A stretch of 64,000 nt of DNA from the NCBI RefSeq assembly GCF_025499425.1, contig NZ_JAIMCB010000005.1, forward strand, positions 124,001 through 188,000, given 5' to 3'. The notes under the pieces were generated by a model. The model was not told the DNA's origin, made no database searches, and saw nothing but the letters and a program-made list of their open reading frames with translations. Source of the DNA: Acidiferrimicrobium sp. IK (GTDB taxonomy: Bacteria > Actinomycetota > Acidimicrobiia > Acidimicrobiales > Palsa-688). Below, piece by piece: positions 32,286-43,066 of the stretch. How positions within the stretch are numbered: position 1 is the stretch's first letter; each line of letters begins with the position of its first letter. A program made the position numbers and the translations under genes.

Positions 32286-33083
32286 CTACTGCCGGCGGCG
32301 CTTGGATCCCGCCGGCCCTTCGCCGGTCGCCACCGACGCCTGCTGCAATCCCTGGAGCTCCTCGGTCGTGAGCGGCCGCCACTCCCCCGGGCCTAGGCGC
32401 TGGTCGCGCACCGGCCCGATCCGAGTCCGTACCAGCCGGCGGACCGGATGGCCGACGGCCTGGCACATCCGCCGGATCTGCCGGTTGCGGCCCTCGTGGA
32501 TAACCATCCGCAGCGTGTCGGGTGCGACGACCGCGACCCTGGCCGGCGCGGTGGGACCGTCCTCCAGCACCACGCCTTCTCGGAGCGCCCGGACCGCGGC
32601 CGGGCGGGGGTTGCCCTCGACGACCGCCAGGTACTCCTTCTCCACCCCGAAGCGGGGGTGAGTCAGGCGGAACGTCAGGTCCCCGTCGTTGGTCAGCAGG
32701 AGGAGGCCTTCGGTGTTGGCGTCGAGGCGGCCGACCGGGTGGATCCGGGGCTCCTCGGGCACTAGGCCGACCACCGTCGGGCGTCCCTCCGGGTCCGACG
32801 CGGTGGTGACCACCCCGGCCGGCTTGTTGAGCAGGTAGTACACCAGGCCGGGGCGGACCGCGACGGGGACCCCGTCGACCTCGATGCTGTCCTGCTCGGG
32901 GTCGACCCGCCGTCCGAGCACGGCGACCTCGCCGTTTACCGACACCCGCCCGGCGTCGATCAGGTCCTCCGACACCCGGCGGCTCCCGATACCCACCCGG
33001 GCCAGGACCTTCTGGAGCCGTTCGCCTTCGTGCTCCTCGGGGCGCCCATCGCGGTCCTCGGGGGCCTCAGGCACCGTGGTCAC
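32286..33083 (-). CDS. rluB: 23S rRNA pseudouridine synthase, RluB/RsuA family
   Basis: The 265-aa protein has an N-terminal S4 RNA-binding domain (GERLQKVLARVGIGSRR) and a pseudouridine synthase domain with the catalytic aspartate in GRLDANTEGLLLLTNDG. It isomerises a uridine in rRNA; by neighbourhood (scpA-scpB-rluB) it matches Rv1711. Its start overlaps scpB by 17 bp. The last 20 residues are basic and variable. Downstream lies the islet, which in this genome separates rluB from tyrA-aroA-cmk. Confidence 0.93.
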   Translation of the reverse strand: MTTVPEAPEDRDGRPEEHEGERLQKVLARVGIGSRRVSEDLIDAGRVSVNGEVAVLGRRVDPEQDSIEVDGVPVAVRPGLVYYLLNKPAGVVTTASDPEGRPTVVGLVPEEPRIHPVGRLDANTEGLLLLTNDGDLTFRLTHPRFGVEKEYLAVVEGNPRPAAVRALREGVVLEDGPTAPARVAVVAPDTLRMVIHEGRNRQIRRMCQAVGHPVRRLVRTRIGPVRDQRLGPGEWRPLTTEELQGLQQASVATGEGPAGSKRRRQ

Positions 33084-33855
33084 CGTCTGCCGGCTCCTGC
33101 CCGACCGCCTCTTGTCCGGCCAGGTCCTGGCCAGCGGGCTCTTCGCCGCCGGGCTGCTCGCCTCCCGGCTCGTCCTCGCCCGGCGCCGGGTCGGCTGCTT
33201 CGGGCTCGGCAGCTGGCGGCTCCAGGTCTTGCTGGTCGTTGGGGGCCATCTCCATCTCCGCCTCCGCGGCCGCAGCAGCGTCCTCCGCGGCGGCGGGACC
33301 GACCTGCAGGCTGTGCTCGAGGGCCTCCATCACCTCCGGACCGGGGACGAAGTCGGCCAGCGGCGGGAGGTCACCCAGCTTGTCGATGCCTAACCGTTCG
33401 AGGAACAACGGCGTCGTCCCGTACAGGACCGCCTGGCCCGGCCCGGGATCTCGGCCGATCTCGGTGATGAACCCGCGCTGTTGCAGGGTCCGCATCACGC
33501 CGTCGGCGTTGACGCCCCGGATCGAGGCGATCTGGGCGCGCGACACCGGCTGCTTGTAGGCCACGATCGCCAGCGTCTCGAGCGCGGCCGCCGACATGCG
33601 GGCGCTTTGACCCTCGAGGACGAACCGCTCCACGTAGGGCGCCATGTCGCCGTGACTCTGGAACCGGTAGCCGCCGGCGACGCGCGCCAACACGAATCCT
33701 CGGTCGCTCTCCCGGTACTCGGCGCTCAGCTGGTCACACAGCTGCTCGATGGCCAGCGGCGGCATCTCCAGCAGCTGGGCCAGGATCCCCGGCTCGACTG
33801 GGCTGTCGGCGACCATCAAGATTGCCTCGATGGCCCGGGTGGCTTCCGACGCCAT
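33067..33855 (-). CDS. scpB: Segregation and condensation protein B
   Basis: The 262-aa protein is the winged-helix subunit of the SMC-ScpAB condensin complex. The conserved domain fills residues 1 to about 185 (AIEAILMVADSPVEP, ETLAIVAYKQPVSRAQI, RGFITEIGRDPGPGQAVLYGTT). The C-terminal 75 residues are an acidic Glu/Pro/Ala/Gly-rich tail not found in most homologues. ATG 33855 shares one base with the scpA stop (TGATG). It overlaps rluB downstream, so scpA-scpB-rluB are coupled. Confidence 0.95.
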   Translation of the reverse strand: MASEATRAIEAILMVADSPVEPGILAQLLEMPPLAIEQLCDQLSAEYRESDRGFVLARVAGGYRFQSHGDMAPYVERFVLEGQSARMSAAALETLAIVAYKQPVSRAQIASIRGVNADGVMRTLQQRGFITEIGRDPGPGQAVLYGTTPLFLERLGIDKLGDLPPLADFVPGPEVMEALEHSLQVGPAAAEDAAAAAEAEMEMAPNDQQDLEPPAAEPEAADPAPGEDEPGGEQPGGEEPAGQDLAGQEAVGQEPADGDHGA

Positions 33856-34643
33856 CAGCCTTGGTACTCCTCGACGCCGGCCAGGACCGAGTCCTCCGAA
33901 CCCTCCGCCGGCGCGCCCTGCCACGCGATGTGCAACTCGGCGAAGCTCCCGGCCTGCTCCACGTCGATGTAACCCTGCTTGTAGAGCTCGAGCACCGCCA
34001 GGAACCGGACGATGACCTCTAGGCGCTCGGTCATCCCCTCGGTCAGCGATTTGAACGTGGCCCGACCGACCCGGGGCAGAACCTCCACCAGCTGCTCGAC
34101 GGCCTCGGCGACGCTGGTCCTTATCGGCGCCACGTGGTCCAACGCGACGGTCGGGGTCGGCTTGGGCGTCAAGGCGGCCTGGAGGGCGTCGCGCAGGCGC
34201 TCGGGGGTCACCCCCTCCATCAGGTCGGGTACCAGACCGACGAAACGCTCCTCGAGCCCGGCGGTACGCGGGTAGCTGCGAGCCGCGCCGTCCATCAGAC
34301 GGACCATCGTCGCCGCGGCATCCTTGAAGGTCTTGGCCTCCAGGAGCCGAGCCAGGAGCAGGTCCCGCTCCTCCCAGAGCGCCAGCTCCTCCTCTAGTTC
34401 CACGTCGTCGCGCCCGGGAAGCAGACGGCGGGTCTTTAGCTCGAGCAGCACGGCCGCGATGAGGAGGAATTCGGTGGCCACCTCCAGGTCAAGCGCAGCC
34501 CGCATCTCCTCGAGGGTGGCGACATAGGCGTCGACGATCGAGGACAGCGACACCTCCCACAAGTCCACCTGCTCCTTGGTGATCAGGTGCAGCAGGAGGT
34601 CGAAGGGGCCCTCGAAGACCGGCGTGCTCACGGTGTAGGGCAC
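33855..34643 (-). CDS. scpA: Segregation and condensation protein A
   Basis: The 262-aa kleisin subunit bridges the SMC heads in chromosome condensation. Typical segments are FEGPFDLLLHLI at the N-terminus, EFLLIAAVLLELKTRRLLP, and the C-terminal winged helix. GTG 34643 is preceded by TACACT (34656-34651) with a 7-nt spacer, so leaderless translation is likely. A GTG four codons later is an alternative. It is divergent from trpS across 64 bp. Confidence 0.95.
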   Translation of the reverse strand: MPYTVSTPVFEGPFDLLLHLITKEQVDLWEVSLSSIVDAYVATLEEMRAALDLEVATEFLLIAAVLLELKTRRLLPGRDDVELEEELALWEERDLLLARLLEAKTFKDAAATMVRLMDGAARSYPRTAGLEERFVGLVPDLMEGVTPERLRDALQAALTPKPTPTVALDHVAPIRTSVAEAVEQLVEVLPRVGRATFKSLTEGMTERLEVIVRFLAVLELYKQGYIDVEQAGSFAELHIAWQGAPAEGSEDSVLAGVEEYQG

Positions 34644-34650
34644 CCCGACG

Positions 34651-34656
34651 AGTGTA
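34651..34656 (-). promoter_or_regulatory. Leaderless-type -10 element of scpA
   Basis: TACACT on the minus strand, 7 nt before GTG 34643. It faces the trpS promoter. Confidence 0.55.
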
Positions 34657-34695
34657 CCGGCGGGGTATTCGGGTGGCTGTGATGGCCCGGTGGCT

Positions 34696-34701
34696 TACCA
34701 T
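34696..34701 (+). promoter_or_regulatory. Leaderless-type -10 element of trpS
   Basis: TACCAT, 6 nt before GTG 34708. It lies only 39 bp from the opposing scpA -10. Confidence 0.55.
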
Positions 34702-34707
34702 CGGCTG

Positions 34708-35712
34708 GTGACCAGGGTCCTCTCCGGCATCCAGCCCACCGGCCAACCGCAGCTCGGCAACTACCTCGGCGCGCTCCGGTCTTGGATCGCGCTGCAAGAC
34801 AGCGCGGACGCCTTCTACTGCGTCGTGGACCTCCACGCCCTCACCGTGCCCGGAGACGCAGCCGAGCTGCGCTCCGCCACGATGACCATGGCGACGCTGC
34901 TTCTGGCGGCCGGGCTCGACCCGGACCGCTGCACCCTGTTCGTGCAGAGCCACGTCCCCGCCCACACCCAGGTGGCATGGCTGCTCGAGTGCACTGCCAG
35001 CTTCGGCGAGATGCGGCGCATGACCCAGTGGAAGGACAAGTCGGCCAAGGGCGGCGAGGAAGCTGCCCGCCTGGGATTGCTCGCCTACCCAGCGCTGATG
35101 GCCGCCGACATCGTCCTCTACGACGCCGACCGGGTGCCCGTCGGCGACGACCAGCGCCAGCACCTCGAGTTGACCCGCACCCTGGCGGAGCGGTTCAACC
35201 ACCGCTACGGCCAGACGTTCAAGGTGCCCGACGCCCTGATCCCCGCCCGAGGGCAGGGGGGACGGGTGATGGACTTGCAGGAGCCGACCCGCAAGATGTC
35301 CAAGTCCAGCGACTCCCCGCAGGGGACGGTGTTCCTCTTCGACGACCCCAAGGACATCGAGCGCAAGATCAAGCGTGCGGTGACCGACGCCGACGACGGC
35401 CCGGACGCGGTGCGCTACGACCCGGCAGCCAAGCCTGGGGTGTCCAACCTCCTCGACATCCTCGCCACGATCACCGGGCGCACCCCCGACCAGGTGGCCG
35501 CCGGCTACACCCGCTACGGACCTCTTAAGGCCGACACGGCCAGCGCGGTCGTCGAGTTGTTGGCCCCGATCCAGGCCCGCTACCGGGAACTGGCCAGCGA
35601 CCCGGCCTCGGTGGCCAAGGTGCTGCGAGCCGGGGCGGAGCGGGCCAACGAGGTGGCGGCGGCGACCGCCGCCCGGGCCGAGGCCGCCATCGGGCTCCTG
35701 CCCCCCGGATGA
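34708..35712 (+). CDS. trpS: Tryptophanyl-tRNA synthetase
   Basis: The 334-aa class Ic synthetase charges tRNA-Trp. It has the HIGH-equivalent region SGIQPTGQPQLGNYLGAL at the N-terminus and the KMSKS loop in RKMSKSSDS. The start is GTG 34708, where family similarity begins; the GTG at 34690 is in frame but lies upstream of the -10 element. The stop overlaps the sulfurtransferase start as ATGA, so the two are coupled. Confidence 0.96.
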   Translation: MTRVLSGIQPTGQPQLGNYLGALRSWIALQDSADAFYCVVDLHALTVPGDAAELRSATMTMATLLLAAGLDPDRCTLFVQSHVPAHTQVAWLLECTASFGEMRRMTQWKDKSAKGGEEAARLGLLAYPALMAADIVLYDADRVPVGDDQRQHLELTRTLAERFNHRYGQTFKVPDALIPARGQGGRVMDLQEPTRKMSKSSDSPQGTVFLFDDPKDIERKIKRAVTDADDGPDAVRYDPAAKPGVSNLLDILATITGRTPDQVAAGYTRYGPLKADTASAVVELLAPIQARYRELASDPASVAKVLRAGAERANEVAAATAARAEAAIGLLPPG

Positions 35713-36761
35713 CACGCGCTTTGCCGCCGACCCCCGGAACCGTCTCCCTGCCCGGGCCGCTCGTCGACGCAGCTTGGCTGGCGGCCGCGCTCGCCGACCC
35801 GGCCGCCGCGCCGGCCGTGGCCGATGTCCGCTGGTATCTCGACGGTCGCTCCGGGCGGCGGGCTTGGAGCGAGGGGCACATCCCCGGCGCGATCTGGGTG
35901 GACATCGACACGACGCTGTCGGGACCGGTCAGCGCCGGCACCGGCCGCCACCCGCTGCCCGATCCTCGAGCCTTCGTGGCCGCGCTGGTCCGGTTGGGTT
36001 TCGAGCCGGGGCGGCCGGTGGTGGCCTATGACGACGCCGGCGGATCGATCGCGGGACGCCTGTGGTGGATGCTCCACAGCCTCGGCTGGGAGGTGGCCAT
36101 CTTGGATGGGGGGCTGGCCGCCTGGCCCGGGCCGTTGGAAGCCGGGGCTGGCGGCGAGGAGGCCCGCACCGAGGAGGCTTCCAGTGCGGAGGCTCAAAGT
36201 GCGGAGGCTCACAGTGCGGAGGCTCCGAGTGCGGTGGCTCCGAGTGGGGAGGCTCCCGGCGGGGAGCGAAGCGGCCTATCGTCGGGTGACGGCCGGGCCC
36301 CGGTGTGGCCAGCGGCCAGGATCGTCGCCACCGAGACGCTCGCTGCCACCCTCGAGTCGGCGTCGGCGTCGGCCGAGAGCAACCCCTTGCCCGGGTCGCT
36401 GCAGGGCGCGGTGATCATCGACGCCCGCAGCCCAGAACGCTTCGCCGGCGAGCCCAATCCAGCCGACCCCCGGCCGGGGCACATCCCCGGCGCCCGCAAC
36501 GCCCCCTGGGCCGCCAACCTGGACCCCGCGACCGGCCGGTTCCTTCCCGCCGATGCGCTGCGCCGGCGCTTCGAGGCTCTGGGAGTGCGCGCTGGCACGC
36601 CGGTCGTCTCGTCGTGCGGGTCCGGGGTCACCGCGTGCCACAACCTCCTGGCCCTGCACCTCGCCGGCCTCAACGTTGACGCCCGCCTGTACCCGGGGTC
36701 TTGGTCGGCGTGGGGCGCCGACCCGTCACTGCCGATCGAGACCGGACCCGACGACCGCTGA
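35709..36761 (+). CDS. sseA: Thiosulfate/3-mercaptopyruvate sulfurtransferase (tandem rhodanese)
   Basis: The 350-aa protein has two rhodanese domains. The N-terminal one (residues about 15-140) lacks the catalytic cysteine, as is usual. The C-terminal one (about 210-345) has the active cysteine in VVSSCGSGVTAC. It transfers sulfane sulfur to cyanide or thiol acceptors in the cytoplasm. Between the domains lies an Ala/Ser/Glu-rich insert made by five 15-bp tandem repeats (36183-36257), which lengthens the protein beyond the usual 280-300 aa. Coupling to trpS is unusual but clear from the ATGA overlap. Confidence 0.9.
   Translation: MTRALPPTPGTVSLPGPLVDAAWLAAALADPAAAPAVADVRWYLDGRSGRRAWSEGHIPGAIWVDIDTTLSGPVSAGTGRHPLPDPRAFVAALVRLGFEPGRPVVAYDDAGGSIAGRLWWMLHSLGWEVAILDGGLAAWPGPLEAGAGGEEARTEEASSAEAQSAEAHSAEAPSAVAPSGEAPGGERSGLSSGDGRAPVWPAARIVATETLAATLESASASAESNPLPGSLQGAVIIDARSPERFAGEPNPADPRPGHIPGARNAPWAANLDPATGRFLPADALRRRFEALGVRAGTPVVSSCGSGVTACHNLLALHLAGLNVDARLYPGSWSAWGADPSLPIETGPDDR
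36183..36257 (+). repeat. Five 15-bp tandem repeats within sseA
   Basis: The unit AGTGCGGAGGCTC plus two variable bases occurs five times in frame and encodes S-A-E-A-x pentapeptides. Being a multiple of three, its copy number can change without a frameshift. Confidence 0.85.
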
Positions 36762-36774
36762 GCGTCCTTTCGGA

Positions 36775-36810
36775 GTCCAGTTGTCCACCCGGCGCCGTGG
36801 TCAACTGGAC
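36775..36810. repeat. 36-nt dispersed palindrome, copy 1
   Basis: Outer arms GTCCAGTTG and CAACTGGAC are exact complements, and inner CCAC/GTGG extend the stem around an 8-nt centre. It lies 14 bp after the sseA stop. A second copy of the same length is at 52427-52462. It may serve as a terminator of sseA. Confidence 0.75.
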
Positions 36811-36883
36811 GCCCGACGCCCGACGCCCGAGCGGGCCAGCCGCCCGACGTTCGAGCGGGCCCGACTGGCGAAGGTCCGGGCCC

Positions 36884-37651
36884 TCAGGCTTTGAGCAAGT
36901 CGGCCCAGGCCTGCCCGGCCGGCCCGAAGATGTGACCGAGGAACCCGTGCGGGTTCCACAACACCACTACCAGCAGGATCGGCATGGCGTACTGGCGCAG
37001 CGTCGACCACGCCGGCCACGCCGCGGCCGGCAGGAGCCGCTCGACCACCGCCGAGCCGTCGAGGGGAGGCAGGGGGATCAGGTTGAACACGGCCAGGCTG
37101 ACGTTCAAGAACCCGAGCAAGAACAGCACCCGGTCGGCGATATCCAGCGAGTTGATGCCGATGTAGGTGTAAGCGTCGTAGACGTGCAGAGCGGTCCCGG
37201 CGGGCCGGGCGAAGCGCAGGACGATGATGGAGATGCCGGCCAGCGCCAGGTTGGTGGCCGGCCCGGCCAGGCTGGTCAGCAGCGAGTGGTTGCGGGGGCT
37301 GCGCATCCTGGACGGGTTGATCGGGACCGGCTTGGCGTACCCGAACGCTCCGAGGCCGGAGAGGGCCAGCACCCCGGGCAGCACCAGGGTGCCGATCGGG
37401 TCGACGTGGCGGAGCGGGTTGAGGGTCAAGCGCCCGGCCCGCTTGGCGGTGTCGTCACCGAACGCCAGCGCGGCCACCCCGTGGGCCACCTCGTGCAGCA
37501 TGATCGATGGGACGACGACCACGAAGATCAGCAGCGTGGTCGACGACAGGGTGTGGCGCAAAGCCCACACCGCGACGAGGATGAGCCCCAAAGCGACCAG
37601 CGCCTGGGGGTGGAGGAGCTGGCTGCGCCGAGACGAGCGCGGGTCGGCCAT
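36884..37651 (-). CDS. Site-2-protease-type M50 metallopeptidase
   Basis: The 255-aa integral membrane protein has the zinc motif HEVAH (H53, E54, H57) in the second hydrophobic segment and the third ligand motif NLIPLPPLDGS near residue 200. About six membrane segments are visible. Members cleave transmembrane substrates such as anti-sigma factors, but this short, PDZ-less subtype has no assigned substrate. It converges with sseA. A GGATCC segment is the only RBS-like sequence before the ATG. Confidence 0.88.
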   Translation of the reverse strand: MADPRSSRRSQLLHPQALVALGLILVAVWALRHTLSSTTLLIFVVVVPSIMLHEVAHGVAALAFGDDTAKRAGRLTLNPLRHVDPIGTLVLPGVLALSGLGAFGYAKPVPINPSRMRSPRNHSLLTSLAGPATNLALAGISIIVLRFARPAGTALHVYDAYTYIGINSLDIADRVLFLLGFLNVSLAVFNLIPLPPLDGSAVVERLLPAAAWPAWSTLRQYAMPILLVVVLWNPHGFLGHIFGPAGQAWADLLKA

Positions 37652-37711
37652 CAGGTCAGGATCCCCGCTTCCTGGCTGGCGCAGCCCGGCCCGTACCGGC
37701 CTGCGGCGCGT

Positions 37712-38062
37712 TCAGCCGGCGGCGGAACAGGTGACGCAGCGCCGGGCGGTGGGCATCGCCTCGAGGCGAGCCTCGGCGATCGGTTGCCCGCAGCGCTCGC
37801 AGATCCCGTACGCCGGGGTGGCGGTCCCGTCCAGCTTGGCCAACGCCAGCTCCACGTCGTCGAGCCCGGAGCGGAGCTTGGCGACCAGCGCCCCGGTCTC
37901 GCCCCGCTCGGCGTTCACCTGGCTGGAGTCAGCGAAGTTGGCGTCGTAGTCGAGCGCGCCGGTCCCGTCGAGCGCGCCGAGCTCATTGAGCTCGCGGCGA
38001 AGCGCGGCTCGTTCGGTCTCGAGTGCGTTTCGCAGGGCGGCTACCCCGGTGTCAGCCATCAT
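37712..38062 (-). CDS. DksA/TraR-family C4 zinc-finger protein
   Basis: The 116-aa protein has an N-terminal helical coiled-coil-like region and a C-terminal C4 zinc finger (GICERCGQPI and RRCVTC). DksA proteins bind RNA polymerase through the secondary channel. Actinobacterial relatives such as RbpA-associated or YteA-like forms are less studied, so the target is inferred. ATG 38062 is preceded by TACCGT with a 7-nt spacer, a leaderless arrangement. A second ATG follows at 38059. Confidence 0.85.
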   Translation of the reverse strand: MMADTGVAALRNALETERAALRRELNELGALDGTGALDYDANFADSSQVNAERGETGALVAKLRSGLDDVELALAKLDGTATPAYGICERCGQPIAEARLEAMPTARRCVTCSAAG

Positions 38063-38069
38063 TCACCGA

Positions 38070-38075
38070 ACGGTA
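38070..38075 (-). promoter_or_regulatory. Leaderless-type -10 element of the DksA-like gene
   Basis: TACCGT on the minus strand, 7 nt before ATG 38062. Confidence 0.5.
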
Positions 38076-38196
38076 CACCTCGCTTCACCGGGGGGCGAGG
38101 CAGCCGGCCGTCAGGGCCGCCCGGATGCCCCCTAAGCGCACCAAACCGCACCGACCGCCGGGCAGGGACCCCGGCGCGGTCACTGCGAGAGCCGGG

Positions 38197-40522
<2,326 letters not shown>

Positions 40523-42223
40523 CTAGCCCGGCCCGCCCCGGGCCTGCGCCAGCAGCTCGGTGGCGTGCGAACGGGCGGTGGCGCTGTCGGGGCTGCCCGA
40601 GAGCATCCGGGACAGCTCGACCACCCGCCCGGACTCGTCGAGGATGTCCGCCGAGGTGCGGGTCCTGCCGCCCGACTCCTGCTTGGACACCGCGATCTGG
40701 TGGTCGGCGAACGCCGCGACCTGCGGGAGGTGGGTGACGACCAGCACCTGGTGGTGGCGGGCCAGGGCGGCCAGCGCCCGGCCCACCGCGACCGCCGCCT
40801 CGCCGCCGATGCCGGCGTCGACCTCGTCGAACACCAGCGTCCGGGCCGGCGCCGGCCGGTCCCCGGCGGTGGTCGGGGCCGCTGCGGTGTCGAGCTCGGA
40901 GGAAGGCCGCAGGTCGCTCACCACCAGCCGGAGGGCCAGCATCGTGCGGGCCAGCTCCCCTCCGGAGGCGATCTTCGCCAGCGGGAGGGCGGCCTCGCCG
41001 GCGTTGGCGCCGAGCAGCCAGGTGACGTCGTCGCCTGCGGGGGCGTCGCCGACGACGACCTCGAAGCGGGCCCGCGGCATGGCCAGGGTCCGCAGCTCGG
41101 CCTCGACCGCGGCGGCCAGCGCCGGGGCCGCGGCCCGGCGGGCGGCGCCGAGCGCGGCGGCCGCGGCAGCCACGCGGTCGGCCGCGGCGGCCCGCTGGGC
41201 GTCGAGCGCCGCGGCCCTGGCATCCCAGCCCTCCAGCTCCTGGAGCCGAGCCCGGGTGGAGTCGCGAAACGCGATGACCTCCGCCAGCGTGTCGCCGTAC
41301 TTGCGCCGCAGGGCGCGCAGCTGCTGGCGCCGGGCGGACACCGCGGCCAGCCTCTCCGGGTCGTCCTCGAAGCGCTCCGCCGCTCCCCTGGCCTCAGTCG
41401 CCAGGTCGGCCAGCTCGGCCTCGACCGCCCGGAGGCGGTCGTGCAGTCCTTGCAGCGGGGCCCGCCCGGCGACCGCGGCGAGCGCCGCGCCGACACGGTC
41501 GAGGGCGCCCTCGTCGCCCTGGAGGGCGTCGTGCACCGTACCGGCCGCCTCCCGGTGGGCGCCGGCGCCACTCAAGCGGTCCTCCTCGGCGACGAGGGCG
41601 TCCTCCTCGTGGGGGTCCTCAAGGGAGGCTGCGTCGAGCTCGTCGAGCTGGAAGCGCAGCAGGTCGATCTCCCGGGCCCGGGACCGCTCGTCGCCGCCGA
41701 GCGCGGCCAGCTCCGACTCGATGGCGGCCAGCGCCCGCCGGGCCGCCTGGAGCGGGCCGTGGTCGACGCCGCCGGCCCGGTCGAGAGCGGCCCGCTGGGC
41801 GGCCGGGGAGAACAGCGCCTGATGGGCGTGCTGGCCGTGCAGGTCGACCAGCGCGCCGCCCGCCTCGGCCAGCCCGCTCAGCGCGGCCATCCGCCCGCCG
41901 ACATATGCCCGCGACCGGCCCGACGCCGGGACCACCCGGGCCAGCACGACGTCGTCGCCTTCGTCGTCGTGCTCGTCGCCGGCGGTCCCCGGCGGGCGCG
42001 TCGCGGCCGACGGCCAGAACCGGCCCTCCACCACCGCCTCCTTGGCCCCGGGCCGGACCAGCACGGGGTCGGCCCGGCCGCCGAGGAGCAAGTCGATGGC
42101 CTCGACGAGGAGGGTCTTGCCCGCGCCGGTCTCCCCGGTGAGAGCGGTCATTCCCGGCTCCAGCACCAGGGTCAGGTCGTCGATGACGCCGAGGTCACGG
42201 ACCCGAAGCTCGCGCAGCACCAC
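40523..42223 (-). CDS. recN: DNA repair protein RecN
   Basis: The 566-aa SMC-like ATPase acts early in double-strand-break repair. The Walker A motif GETGAGKT spans residues 30-37, a coiled-coil middle is rich in Ala/Arg/Glu, and the C-terminal half has the signature and Walker B region (TLVFDEVDAGIGGEAA). The start is GTG 42223, preceded by GGAGAAAGAG. It lies 16 bp downstream of nadK. Confidence 0.95.
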   Translation of the reverse strand: MVLRELRVRDLGVIDDLTLVLEPGMTALTGETGAGKTLLVEAIDLLLGGRADPVLVRPGAKEAVVEGRFWPSAATRPPGTAGDEHDDEGDDVVLARVVPASGRSRAYVGGRMAALSGLAEAGGALVDLHGQHAHQALFSPAAQRAALDRAGGVDHGPLQAARRALAAIESELAALGGDERSRAREIDLLRFQLDELDAASLEDPHEEDALVAEEDRLSGAGAHREAAGTVHDALQGDEGALDRVGAALAAVAGRAPLQGLHDRLRAVEAELADLATEARGAAERFEDDPERLAAVSARRQQLRALRRKYGDTLAEVIAFRDSTRARLQELEGWDARAAALDAQRAAAADRVAAAAAALGAARRAAAPALAAAVEAELRTLAMPRARFEVVVGDAPAGDDVTWLLGANAGEAALPLAKIASGGELARTMLALRLVVSDLRPSSELDTAAAPTTAGDRPAPARTLVFDEVDAGIGGEAAVAVGRALAALARHHQVLVVTHLPQVAAFADHQIAVSKQESGGRTRTSADILDESGRVVELSRMLSGSPDSATARSHATELLAQARGGPG

Positions 42224-42239
42224 CCGGCTCTCTTTCTCC

Positions 42240-43064
42240 TTACCGGTCTGTCAGATCGAACTTGCGTTTGAGGATCCGGTGGAAGTCGCGGTCCTCAAAG
42301 GTCACGAGCAGCGCGTCGCGCCGCCCCTGCCGGCAGGTGACGGTCTGGCCGGGCACGACGGGAATCGGCCCCCACCCGTCGACGACCAGCTCCGCCCTGG
42401 CGTCGCCGACCGGGCGCAGCTCGACCTCCTCGCCGGCGTCGAGGACCAGCGACCGGTCGAAAAGCCCGTGCGGAGCGACGGGGGTGACGATGAACACCCT
42501 GGCTCTGGGCGACACGATCGGGCCGCGAGCCGACAGGTTGTAGGCGGTGGACCCGGTCGGGGTGCACACGATCAGCGAGTCGGCGGCGTAGCGCAGGAAC
42601 GGCACGCCGTTGAGTGACATCTCGGCGCGCACGGTGTGGCCTTGCGCGTCGCGCTGGAGGACGACGTCGTTGAGGGCGCGCCGGGGCGGCGACGGCGGCG
42701 CCTCCCCCCCGCTCACATCGACGTCGAGGGTCATGCGAGGCTCGACCCGGTAGTCACCGGCCAGGAACCTTTCCAAAGCGGCGGTCAGCCCGTCGGGCTC
42801 CACGGTGGTCAGGTAGCCGAGATGGCCGAGGTTGACGCCGAGCACCGGAACGTCCGCGGCGCTGACCGCGTCGACGGTGCGCAGCATCGTGCCGTCCCCG
42901 CCGAGGCTGACCGCCAGGTCCAGCTGGCTCGGGTCGCAGCCCCCGTCGGGATCGTCGACGGTCCGGACCTCGTGGCCCCTGGCGCGCAGCCACTCCCGGG
43001 CGACCTCCGCGGCCGCGACGGCAGCCGGACGGCCGGTGTGGACACCGAACCCGATGACCGCCAC
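42240..43064 (-). CDS. nadK: NAD kinase
   Basis: The 274-aa enzyme phosphorylates NAD to NADP. The nucleotide motif GGDGT is at residues 55-59, and the NAD-binding segments DSLIVCTPTGSTAYNLSA and NLGHLGYLT are conserved. GTG 43064 is two bases after the tlyA stop and gives the usual N-terminus. The tlyA-nadK-recN order is conserved across Actinobacteria and some Firmicutes. Confidence 0.96.
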   Translation of the reverse strand: MAVIGFGVHTGRPAAVAAAEVAREWLRARGHEVRTVDDPDGGCDPSQLDLAVSLGGDGTMLRTVDAVSAADVPVLGVNLGHLGYLTTVEPDGLTAALERFLAGDYRVEPRMTLDVDVSGGEAPPSPPRRALNDVVLQRDAQGHTVRAEMSLNGVPFLRYAADSLIVCTPTGSTAYNLSARGPIVSPRARVFIVTPVAPHGLFDRSLVLDAGEEVELRPVGDARAELVVDGWGPIPVVPGQTVTCRQGRRDALLVTFEDRDFHRILKRKFDLTDR

Positions 43065-43066
43065 GG

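Noticed and set aside
36183..36257. CRISPR-like repeat
   Set aside because: The repeats are contiguous, in frame and without spacers; they belong to a protein linker.
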